Below are positions 8,870 through 17,116 of a DNA stretch of 57,669 nucleotides, in pieces. Both the position numbers and the translations under genes were made by a program. Within the stretch, counting starts at the first letter, position 1. Each line of letters begins with the position of its first letter. The stretch is taken from NCBI GenBank assembly GCA_021604365.1, contig BQIZ01000003.1:1-57669 (forward strand). Reading direction: 5' to 3'. Under the pieces are notes generated by a model. The model saw only the letters and a program-made list of their open reading frames with translations. It ran no database searches and had not been told where the DNA came from. This DNA is from Nitrospirales bacterium. Lineage in GTDB: Bacteria > Nitrospirota > Nitrospiria > Nitrospirales > UBA8639.

Positions 8870-9868
8870 TTATACCACTCCAGAGGCCCGCAGCTTATAC
8901 ACCTCGACACATCTGTCACATGCCCCATACTCCACATCCCATCCTGGATGGTTTTCGCGAATATAATCTAAAACAAAACCTTCTAGGGTCTCATCCATGT
9001 TTTCTACCCAGGTATAGGTTGGGAATCGACAAAGGGGGCAAGGAAACCCTGGGAGAAGCATGGGCTTGGTTGGCACATCAGGAACTTCACTGTCCTCAAC
9101 CTCAATAGCTCTCTCGATAACTCGTATCGTATCCGAAGCCATCTCTACTAATTCAGCATGAGTGAGATAATCTGCCTGCCAGATCCCTTCAAACACGGAT
9201 TCCACCTGACCGGGAAGAATCTTTCGATACCAGGAACGGAACTCCCGAAACCGATATTCCTTGGAAAACATCGGCTCTTTTCCTGTTCGGGCAATACGGC
9301 TATCGACATGAAGATTCCACAGCACACGGTAACGATTTAAAATCAAATGTTCTTCCCCGGGGTTCAACCCCACCTTTGTGTCAGGATCATAACCAAAGGC
9401 CTCATCTAACATGTCAGAAATATGCGTTAACTCATGTCGTAGGTAACGGGTAATGGCTGGATCATAAAATCGCCGGGGGATCAATTTAATTCCCACCCCT
9501 TTTTTCCCAGCCTCCTCAAATTGTCGGGATAGTTTCTCCTCGACCACCCCCCATTTCCGGAGGACATCAACCCCTTCCTGATCTTCTTTCAATACCCCTC
9601 GCACCAACACAATCCCAGTTTTATCTCGCAAAACCGGGAAGTCGTCAAAAGCATCCCTGAGAATTTCAGCGAACCCCCATTTAGCAAATAAATGTTGATA
9701 GAGCCGCTTGAACTCTGGATCCCGGTCATCAAGAGAAAACTTCTCGTAAATGGGATCCGCAAACTCATGAAACTCATTAAAATAAGTCGGATCGCCCTCA
9801 CGCTCAGTCTTTTCAGCAAACGAGTCAATCACCTCCTGAAGGAGGGCGGGTTGAAAACGAATTTCCAT
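8870..9868 (-). CDS. HExxH metalloprotease-like protein with C-terminal zinc ribbon
   Basis: A 332-residue soluble protein I cannot assign to a named family. Residues about 145-165 carry 'YLRHELTHISDMLDEAFGYD', an HExxH zinc-protease-type motif within a predicted helix. The C-terminal 60 residues contain two CxxC pairs ('FPCPLCRF' and 'YGACDRCVEVY'), a zinc-ribbon pattern. The rest is mixed alpha/beta with many acidic residues and no signal peptide. I chose the ATG at 9868 over a TTG six bases upstream because GGAGG lies at good spacing before it. It is divergent from the WD40 gene and 59 bases upstream of the polyferredoxin gene. A cytoplasmic protease or unusual metal-binding protein is possible; no function can be given. 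Confidence 0.75.
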   Translation of the reverse strand: MEIRFQPALLQEVIDSFAEKTEREGDPTYFNEFHEFADPIYEKFSLDDRDPEFKRLYQHLFAKWGFAEILRDAFDDFPVLRDKTGIVLVRGVLKEDQEGVDVLRKWGVVEEKLSRQFEEAGKKGVGIKLIPRRFYDPAITRYLRHELTHISDMLDEAFGYDPDTKVGLNPGEEHLILNRYRVLWNLHVDSRIARTGKEPMFSKEYRFREFRSWYRKILPGQVESVFEGIWQADYLTHAELVEMASDTIRVIERAIEVEDSEVPDVPTKPMLLPGFPCPLCRFPTYTWVENMDETLEGFVLDYIRENHPGWDVEYGACDRCVEVYKLRASGVV

Positions 9869-10123
9869 GAGCAAAACCTCCGTTTACCGCAAGATCACCC
9901 CAAGACGAGTTTGATTTCTCGAAAGATGATCACCGTAATTATAAATTCGCATTGGATTTGGGAGGTAGCTATCTTGACTCCCTCGAAAAGCGCCGTTTAG
10001 TATCATAACTAGTTGAATTATAGGAATGAGTTTTCCCCTTTGGCAAGAGAATTCCCTTGATCCATTCCCGAGGCCAAATAACCGACCTTTTATTGTCAAT
10101 CTGTTTCCGAAGCGAGGAATTTC

Positions 10124-11218
10124 ATGACCCAGCCGACAAGCCCTGACACACTAAGCTCCAATCCCGGGTTCATCCATAATCCCGATTTCCAACCCACGCC
10201 ACTCATTGATTCACTCGCCTATTGGAAAAGCGGTGTTAGAGAACTGAAGTCATTCCGTGGTCACACACAAGAAATATGGTCTGTCTCCTTTTCCCCTGAT
10301 GGCCTGACATTAGCAAGCGGAGGAAATGATCGTTTTATCAGGATTTGGGATATTGAAACCGGCCGTCTTCTTCGATCTCTACGAGGCCACACCCTTACCG
10401 TTCGAGAGGTCAAGCATAGCCCTGATGGCCAAATGATCGCTTCAGCAAGTGAAGACCGGACCATTCGGCTTTGGAATCCTCAAACGGGGGAATCCCTTCG
10501 ATTACTCTTTACTCGTTACGACCATGGCGTAACCAGCATTTCATTTTCCCCAGATGGCCTCATGCTCGCTAGGGCTGGCCAGAATAAAGACATTAAAATC
10601 TGGGAAGTAACCACAGGCACTGAACTCATGACGCTTCTTGGTAAAGACCAATACGACCATAATTGGAGCGTCTGCACAGCGTTCTGCCCAGACGGTATTC
10701 ACCTAGTGGCTGGTACCGATGTCGGGAAAATCAAGATCTATGAAGTTTTACCAAGCGGAGAAGAAAAAATTGTTCACAACGGCCATTGGAGAGATGATGC
10801 CGACGACGAATCGACTGAAAATCGTGGTTTCTACGTAGACGATCAAGGCGGATTTCAAAAGCCCATGGAATATTGGATTGGGGCACTCACCTTCACTCCT
10901 GATGGGGGAACCATGATTTCCGGAAGTCGCGACTGTACGATTAAATTCTGGGACATGCCGACGATGGAAGAACGCCGCACACTGAAAGGCCACTCGGCAT
11001 GGGTTAGAAATCTTCTTGTGACCCAGGATGGACAGGTGCTTATCAGCGCTAGTGATGATGGGACCGTCAAAATGTGGGATATTCAAACCGGGCGTCAATT
11101 CAGAACGATTCGGTCACACAATGGACCCGTTAGAGGGATTACCCTTTCATCTGATGGGAAATACCTTGCTACGGCTGGAAACGACCGGATCATCACCCTC
11201 TGGGAGGGTGGAGAATAA
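10124..11218 (+). CDS. WD40-repeat beta-propeller protein
   Basis: A 364-residue cytoplasmic-type protein with seven WD40 repeats. They are recognisable as 'FRGHTQEIWSVSFSPDG..LASGGNDRFIRIWDIETG' (about 44-82), a second copy at 86-124, then degenerate blades around 128-170 and 175-215, and clear blades at about 258-300, 303-340 and 342-364. One blade carries an insertion (about residues 215-255, 'NGHWRDDADDESTENRGFYVDD') that interrupts the usual spacing. WD40 propellers are protein-interaction platforms; no catalytic domain is attached. It starts with GAGGAA before the ATG, is divergent from the metalloprotease-like gene and convergent with the response regulator. It is one of very few plus-strand genes here. 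Confidence 0.9.
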   Translation: MTQPTSPDTLSSNPGFIHNPDFQPTPLIDSLAYWKSGVRELKSFRGHTQEIWSVSFSPDGLTLASGGNDRFIRIWDIETGRLLRSLRGHTLTVREVKHSPDGQMIASASEDRTIRLWNPQTGESLRLLFTRYDHGVTSISFSPDGLMLARAGQNKDIKIWEVTTGTELMTLLGKDQYDHNWSVCTAFCPDGIHLVAGTDVGKIKIYEVLPSGEEKIVHNGHWRDDADDESTENRGFYVDDQGGFQKPMEYWIGALTFTPDGGTMISGSRDCTIKFWDMPTMEERRTLKGHSAWVRNLLVTQDGQVLISASDDGTVKMWDIQTGRQFRTIRSHNGPVRGITLSSDGKYLATAGNDRIITLWEGGE

Positions 11219-11262
11219 TCTATTTTCCGACAAAGAAACCCTAAGCGGCAAGCACTCATGGC

Positions 11263-11288
11263 GCAGCTCTTTTCATAAAGAGAGCTGC
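11263..11288. terminator. Hairpin between convergent genes, probable terminator
   Basis: GCAGCTCT (11263-11270) pairs with AGAGCTGC (11281-11288) across a 10-base loop, in the 74-base gap between the WD40 gene and the convergent response regulator. The following T-run is weak on both strands, so it may act bidirectionally or need Rho. Confidence 0.55.
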
Positions 11289-11292
11289 CCTT

Positions 11293-12753
11293 TCAATCGT
11301 CATACAGATCATCCTTCTCAGTGTTCGTGTCGTCGCATGCCCGAACAATCCCATACCGTTTACATTTTTCCCAAAGACCTTTTCTGGATAATCCCAAAAC
11401 CCTCGAAGCCGTCATCCGACTCCACCCTGTTCGATTGAGTATTTCGAGAATATGACCCCGCTCAAAATTTTCTCGCGCTTCGGCCAAGGTTTCCATCGCC
11501 CCGTTCTTCACGCCTTTCCTCCCTTCCTGATCCCCGCATAACCCACATCCTTTTTGAGGTTCCCCACCCGCATATGGACATCGACTCTGCCCACAGAGAT
11601 CCCAAACCTGGATTTCTTGAGTGTGTTGTGCCAAAGCTAACGCACGTTCAATGGTATTTTCTAATTCTCTGACATTCCCCGGAAAGGAATACTGCAACAA
11701 CACCTCGCGAGCTTGCCGTGACAAGGCTTTTGGTTCCTGGTGATTTCGATCTGACATCGTCTTTAAAAAATGCTGGGTAATCATGAATATATCTTCTCGA
11801 CGTTCTCGGAGAGGGGGAAGCTGAACCGGCACCACATTCAATCGATAATAGAGATCCTCCCGGAATCGTCCTTGTTCAACCTCTTTCCGTAAATCCTTTT
11901 GTGTTGCACACACCAATCGCACATCCACTTCAATCGTGTCATTTCCCCCGACTCGTTCAAATTGCCGTTCCTGTAAGACACGAAGCAATTTGATCTGGAC
12001 CAACGGGGAAATTTCGCCGATTTCATCCAAAAAGAGCGTTCCCTGATGAGCAAGCTCGAATCGACCATGCCGTTGCCGGAGAGCCCCCGTAAACGCCCCT
12101 TTCTCATGGCCAAACAGCTCAGCCTCCAATAGCGTTTCCGGTAGCGCGGCACAACTCACTTTGACCAAAGCATGATTTCGGCGGGCGCTATTGGCATGTA
12201 TGGCATTTGCGATCAACTCTTTTCCCGTTCCACTTTCACCAACCACTAACACCGTCGCGTCGGTGACCGAAACTAACTTGATCTTTTCCAGTACTTGTCG
12301 CATTCGCTCGTTTTTTCCCACAATCCCTTGAAAACTAAATTTCTTTTCCAATTCATCCCGTAAGACCCGATTCTCTTCCCGAAGAGCCACCACTGCGCAG
12401 ACCCGCTCCACACTCAACAACAATTCATCCATGGAAAAAGGTTTCGTGATGTAATCGTAAGCACCGCTTTTCATCGCATCCACGGCCGTGTCAACAGAGC
12501 CATGGGCAGTAATGACAATCACTTCCGTGCCAGGGCAATGCTCCTTACACTGCTTTACAATATGAAGGCCGTCCACACCGGGTAATCGCAAATCAGTAAT
12601 CACCAAATTAAACCGAGAAGTCCGCAACCGCTCCAGTCCCTCCAACCCTGAACTGGCTTCCTGTACCACATAGCCGATCGCCTTCAGCGCATCCACCATA
12701 GAGACTCGCATCAAGGGCTCATCATCAATTATCAGGATTGAACCGTGAGTCAT
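11293..12753 (-). CDS. NtrC-family sigma-54-dependent response regulator
   Basis: A 486-residue regulator. It has a receiver domain (1-120; DD at 10-11, phospho-acceptor D54 in 'VITDLRLPG', T and K later) and an AAA+ sigma-54 activation domain (about 140-370) with Walker A 'GESGTGKE', the sigma-54 loop 'GAFTGA' and 'LFLDEIGEI'. The C-terminal Fis-type helix-turn-helix is 'TASRVLGLSRKGLWEKCKRY'. Between AAA+ and HTH sits an unusual cysteine cluster (C-x4-C-x10-C-x2-C, about residues 394-411). It overlaps the kinase stop by four bases (ATGA), so the pair is translationally coupled. It should activate sigma-54 promoters after phosphorylation by the kinase; target promoters could not be located by eye. 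Confidence 0.93.
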   Translation of the reverse strand: MTHGSILIIDDEPLMRVSMVDALKAIGYVVQEASSGLEGLERLRTSRFNLVITDLRLPGVDGLHIVKQCKEHCPGTEVIVITAHGSVDTAVDAMKSGAYDYITKPFSMDELLLSVERVCAVVALREENRVLRDELEKKFSFQGIVGKNERMRQVLEKIKLVSVTDATVLVVGESGTGKELIANAIHANSARRNHALVKVSCAALPETLLEAELFGHEKGAFTGALRQRHGRFELAHQGTLFLDEIGEISPLVQIKLLRVLQERQFERVGGNDTIEVDVRLVCATQKDLRKEVEQGRFREDLYYRLNVVPVQLPPLRERREDIFMITQHFLKTMSDRNHQEPKALSRQAREVLLQYSFPGNVRELENTIERALALAQHTQEIQVWDLCGQSRCPYAGGEPQKGCGLCGDQEGRKGVKNGAMETLAEARENFERGHILEILNRTGWSRMTASRVLGLSRKGLWEKCKRYGIVRACDDTNTEKDDLYDD

Positions 12754-15700
12754 GTGCCTACCTTCACAGGAATGCCCGAACGAGATTGAACCAATGGCAA
12801 ACGAATGGTAAACCGAGTCCCTTTTCCCTCTTCACTGTTCACCAACATCTCACCTGCATGCCGCTGGACAATTCCCAAACTCACCGACAATCCCAACCCG
12901 GTCCCCTCGCCGGTTCCTTTCGTCGTAAAAAAAGGATCAAAAATATGAGGACGAATTTCCGGAGGTATTCCGCACCCAGTATCCTCAACCTCAATTTCAT
13001 ATCCATCCTCCTGTTTTCGAGTCCGCAACGTCACCTGGCCACCTTCTTTGAGTGCCTGAACCGCGTTCAGGACTAAGTTCATAATCACCTGCTCAATCAT
13101 ATGCGCATCGACCATCACCAAAGGAAGTGTCTCATCATAGAACTTACTCAACGTAGCATGTTTGACCAAAAATACATGCTCGGTCAATACCAGGACCCGG
13201 TCTAAAATTTGATGAAGATCTGTGATGGCTAATTCCGGTTCGCGTTGCTGAGAAAAATCCAGGAGCTGTCGAACAATACGTTGAACTCGTCGCAACCCAT
13301 CCTCCATAAAATGCAAATATTCCTGAGATCGCTCAGGCGTCAACGTCCCTTTCCGTATATTGTATAAACAATTCAAAATTCCCCCTAACGGATTGTTGAT
13401 TTCATGAGCCACCCCGGCAGCCAGCTTCCCAATGGACGCTAATCGCTCAGAATTCTGCACCTGGCGTTCCAAATGCTTTCGCTCCGTTATATCCCTGGCG
13501 ATGCCCAAGACTCCTGTGTAGACGCCAGCATCATTGAGAAGCGGAGCCACACTCACCATCACCGCCCGCAACTCTCCCTCTCGACTAACCACCTCCACTT
13601 CGTAGACTTGCTTCGTCCCGAGATCCAATGTCTCTTTCAAATACCGTCCACGATACCGCTTCGAGAGTAACGAGAGATACGGCTTACCAATCAAGTCCTC
13701 TTTTCGATATCCCCAGGCATCAACTTTTCCATTGACATAAGTAAACCGTAAATCAACGTCCAATGTATAAATCACGTCATTCGCATTTTCCAACAAACTT
13801 TCAATGTACAGCTTGGCTTGTTCAATTTCCCGAGTACGCTCAGAGACTTTCTCTTCCAAGACTTCATTGTATCGTTGTAGTTCAGCTTCAAACTTTTTAT
13901 GCTCGGTAATATCTCGTAACTGGACCATGATTGAGGCTCTTCCTCCCATATCAATCCGAACCAAGTCCATTTCCACGGATTTCATGACGCCATGCCGATC
14001 ATAGACTTCAATCTCTGTCGTGGGCACCTTTGGCTCCTCACCGCTGACCCGATCCAACAAACTCTGACTGACGACTTGGAACGCCGGTGGAACAAGCTTC
14101 GCGAAGGAAGCACCCTCTAAATCAGAAGGGACATACCCTAGAATATCCCGTTCACGGGCGTTGACATCCAAGATCCGGCCTTCCGAATCGACCACAAAAA
14201 TTGAATCGGCAGCCAAATTGAAAAGCGCCTTATATCCCGCCTCTGATTCAGACAATTGTTGGGTACGTTCGGCCACAATTCCTTCCAGTTGGTTGGTATA
14301 CCGCTCAACTTCACGCTCCAGAGCCTTTCGCGCCGTGATATCCCTCACAAATCCTCTCGAATACACCACCAAATGGGTTCCTGGATCCATCAAAGTCGTT
14401 GAATGAATTTCCACATCCATCACTTCACGCGATTGCGTCCGGAAGACGGTTTCGATGGAACGAGCCCCGCCTAAGGCTAACCCTTGGACGTAGGCCTGCA
14501 CCACTTCTTGTTGTTCCGCCGGAACAATATCCCAAAGCGACATCTCAAGCATGTCGGCTAGCGAGTACCCCAGCTTCTGCAACTCGGTCGTATTGACATG
14601 CACGAACCGCCCTGCAGGATCTAATTGATGAATCATTTCCGGAGCATTTTCAATGAGATCACGATATTTCTGTTCCAATCGCCCAATTTCATCGACTTTC
14701 TGATTCAACTCAAAAAACGAATGTTGAAGATTGTCGGCCATGGCATTAAATGTATCAGCCAAACGTTCGATTTCATCACCGGAATGGATTGCAATCTTTT
14801 CCGAAAGATTCCCCCCTCCAAATTGCTCAACTCCTTGCGATAAGACCTGAATGGGCTTCACAATCCGGCCAGCAACCACGACCCCCGCCCCCCACAAGAT
14901 GACAAAAACGGCGATTCCATAGAAGATGACCTTGCTTAATAATTGATCCAGCGGAGCATACGTTTCGGCAGAGTCTTGACTGGTCAACATATGCCAGGAC
15001 TTACCTCCAAAACTTTCTGGAGCAAGTGGCATACCCAAGTGGAGAGGAGCATAGCCAACTATGGCATTCGGCATACCATGTGAATCTGGATCAGCAACCA
15101 ACCACCCCACACCACCTTGTTGAAACGCACTGACCACATTAGAGGGCATCACGTGCTCTTCCAATGAAAATGCGGGGCAGAGAATTGGCATCCCATCAGA
15201 AGCAGTTAACATGGCATGACCTGTTTTCCCGGCGGCCACTTCAGAAATCGACCGAAATAACGAGTCTCTCCTCAGAAGAATACTAATGGCTCCCACTACA
15301 TGCTGACGAAGATCATCCCAAATAGGGACACCAACATTCAGGACATGAGTCCCAAACTCTGGATCAAATGACAAATCGCTCACAAATGCTTGGCTCTCAT
15401 GATTTTGAACGACCGCCTCCCACCAGAGACTGTTTCCATGGAAAAAATTGACTTGTGGGAAAGAACTTAATACCAGCGCTCCTTGCGCATCGACCACAAC
15501 TATGGCGAGATAATCCGATTTTCTGATCGCATGCCATTGAATCAGGTAGTCCGTGGCATATTTGTTCAGAAATACCGGAAACTCATCCAGACTGGATTGG
15601 ATCCGCCAACTTTCCTGCCACTGTTGAATAAGGGCTTGAATTTCGTCTGGATTTTTATCAGCATAACTCCGGTTCGAATTTAGGACGGCACTTCGAATAA

Positions 15701-15974
15701 ACGGAATGGTGGCCAGCTGTTGCGCTTCATTGATCCCACGAATAATCTGTGTCTCGACTTTACGAGCCACTTCCACCGCAATCCCCTTCATGGTGATACC
15801 AGCGGCTTCCCGTAGTGCACGTTTTTCTTCAAAATATGTGAGGAGCAGAGAAAGAATAAGGGGCAATAGACCAACCAGCACCATGGCCAGGATCGTCTTG
15901 CCCTTCAGTTGGAGGGGAAACCCAAAGCTTTTCACTTTGGTAACAATGAAAAATCCATAAAGAACATCTAACAC
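12750..15974 (-). CDS. Cache-HAMP-PAS(3) sensor histidine kinase
   Basis: A 1074-residue membrane sensor kinase. TM1 is at about 29-47, a periplasmic double-Cache-like sensor at 50-345, TM2 at 349-369 and HAMP at 370-422. Three PAS domains follow at about 437-550, 585-690 and 715-830. HisKA then carries 'AGVAHEINNP' with phospho-accepting His857, and the HATPase domain shows the N box 'NLVLNAVQAL', G1 'EDTGCGIP' and G2 'GTGEGTGLGLS'. It starts with GTG. The periplasmic sensor suggests detection of a small external ligand, while the PAS domains could sense redox or other internal signals. It is coupled to the downstream NtrC-type regulator by overlapping stop and start codons. Neighbouring secF is 63 bases upstream in the same direction. 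Confidence 0.93.
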   Translation of the reverse strand: MLDVLYGFFIVTKVKSFGFPLQLKGKTILAMVLVGLLPLILSLLLTYFEEKRALREAAGITMKGIAVEVARKVETQIIRGINEAQQLATIPFIRSAVLNSNRSYADKNPDEIQALIQQWQESWRIQSSLDEFPVFLNKYATDYLIQWHAIRKSDYLAIVVVDAQGALVLSSFPQVNFFHGNSLWWEAVVQNHESQAFVSDLSFDPEFGTHVLNVGVPIWDDLRQHVVGAISILLRRDSLFRSISEVAAGKTGHAMLTASDGMPILCPAFSLEEHVMPSNVVSAFQQGGVGWLVADPDSHGMPNAIVGYAPLHLGMPLAPESFGGKSWHMLTSQDSAETYAPLDQLLSKVIFYGIAVFVILWGAGVVVAGRIVKPIQVLSQGVEQFGGGNLSEKIAIHSGDEIERLADTFNAMADNLQHSFFELNQKVDEIGRLEQKYRDLIENAPEMIHQLDPAGRFVHVNTTELQKLGYSLADMLEMSLWDIVPAEQQEVVQAYVQGLALGGARSIETVFRTQSREVMDVEIHSTTLMDPGTHLVVYSRGFVRDITARKALEREVERYTNQLEGIVAERTQQLSESEAGYKALFNLAADSIFVVDSEGRILDVNARERDILGYVPSDLEGASFAKLVPPAFQVVSQSLLDRVSGEEPKVPTTEIEVYDRHGVMKSVEMDLVRIDMGGRASIMVQLRDITEHKKFEAELQRYNEVLEEKVSERTREIEQAKLYIESLLENANDVIYTLDVDLRFTYVNGKVDAWGYRKEDLIGKPYLSLLSKRYRGRYLKETLDLGTKQVYEVEVVSREGELRAVMVSVAPLLNDAGVYTGVLGIARDITERKHLERQVQNSERLASIGKLAAGVAHEINNPLGGILNCLYNIRKGTLTPERSQEYLHFMEDGLRRVQRIVRQLLDFSQQREPELAITDLHQILDRVLVLTEHVFLVKHATLSKFYDETLPLVMVDAHMIEQVIMNLVLNAVQALKEGGQVTLRTRKQEDGYEIEVEDTGCGIPPEIRPHIFDPFFTTKGTGEGTGLGLSVSLGIVQRHAGEMLVNSEEGKGTRFTIRLPLVQSRSGIPVKVGT

Positions 15975-16037
15975 CTATAATTCTCTACATTTTGGTGCTC
16001 CTTTTTCCTTGATGTCAAGAAACGGTAACAGAGAAGT

Positions 16038-16958
16038 CTATTTACCTCGACCTATTAGCTTTCCCTCTGCACCAGGCCAAAGTAAGAGGAGCGGACTCGC
16101 GACAAAAATCGAGGAATAGGTTCCAATAAGGACGCCCAACAATAAGGCCAAAGAAAAATCGTGTAACACTTCTCCTCCCCAAATGGTCAATGGAACCAAG
16201 ACCAGAACAACAGTCAATGTCGTAATTAATGTCCGGCTTAAAACCTGATTAATCCCGTTATTGATCATCGTCGTCGTCGTCTCACGTCTCCTCTGACGAA
16301 GATTTTCACGAATACGGTCGAACACAATCACGGTATCGGTCAAAGAATATCCTGCCAGGGTCAATAGTGCCGTCACCACCAGCAACGTAATTTCGGTATT
16401 CAACAAAAAATAAATCCCCAATACTGCAAGAACGTCATGAAATGTGGCAATGGCCGCAGCCACCCCAAAACGAAACTCAAAACGAACGGCAACATAAAGA
16501 ATAATTCCTGCGAGCGAAAGTATGACGGCAATCAAGGCATCTTCTTGTAGTTTCTTCCCAATCGTGGGACCTATTGAAGTACTGGAGTCCACCACAAACC
16601 CATGATCAGGAAATTCAGCTTGAAAGGCCTGAATGATTTTCTTACTGACGCCCTCTTCAATTGTGGTTTCAGTTTTCACGCGTATCAAAAGTTTTTGATC
16701 CTGGGGAAACTCCTGAAGTTCCGCAGCACCCAATCCATGCGCATCCAAGGCTTTCCTGGCGTCGGCTATCAGGAGGGGCTTATCAAACTTCAGTTGGACG
16801 GCCGTCCCCCCGGCAAAATCAATCCCCAAATTGGCCCATCCCACCAGAATGGCGATAACGGCCAACAATCCCAGAGAAACCAGAAAGCCTGATACCATGA
16901 AGGCAATGTTCCGCTTTCCCATGAAATCAATATCTGTTTTCCCCAGAATTTCCATCAT
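16038..16958 (-). CDS. secF: Protein translocase subunit SecF
   Basis: A 306-residue SecF. It has TM1 at about residues 17-38, then 'WANLGIDFAGGTAVQLKF' (the SecF D-F-GG motif), a periplasmic P4-like domain to about 140, and five more helices with 'FHDVLAVLGIYFLL', 'TLAGYSLTDTVIVFDRIREN' and 'RTLITTLTVVLVLVPLTIWG'. SecF with SecD uses the proton gradient to pull exported proteins out of the SecY channel. The length is normal. A 158-base gap from secD, larger than the usual few bases, lies upstream; a second in-frame ATG at residue 2 is the alternative start. Confidence 0.96.
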   Translation of the reverse strand: MMEILGKTDIDFMGKRNIAFMVSGFLVSLGLLAVIAILVGWANLGIDFAGGTAVQLKFDKPLLIADARKALDAHGLGAAELQEFPQDQKLLIRVKTETTIEEGVSKKIIQAFQAEFPDHGFVVDSSTSIGPTIGKKLQEDALIAVILSLAGIILYVAVRFEFRFGVAAAIATFHDVLAVLGIYFLLNTEITLLVVTALLTLAGYSLTDTVIVFDRIRENLRQRRRETTTTMINNGINQVLSRTLITTLTVVLVLVPLTIWGGEVLHDFSLALLLGVLIGTYSSIFVASPLLLLWPGAEGKLIGRGK

Positions 16959-17116
16959 AATCTATCAGCGCTCCTCCCCAAAGAATGTCTCATCTCCATA
17001 TACTTGCATTGACGCCCCGCATGAAAGAATGCCCATTTCCAATAAATCCGCATGGCTATTCTCCGACCACCCACGATAATTAAGGTCACGAAGCACTTCT
17101 CAATCCAGACGACCCA

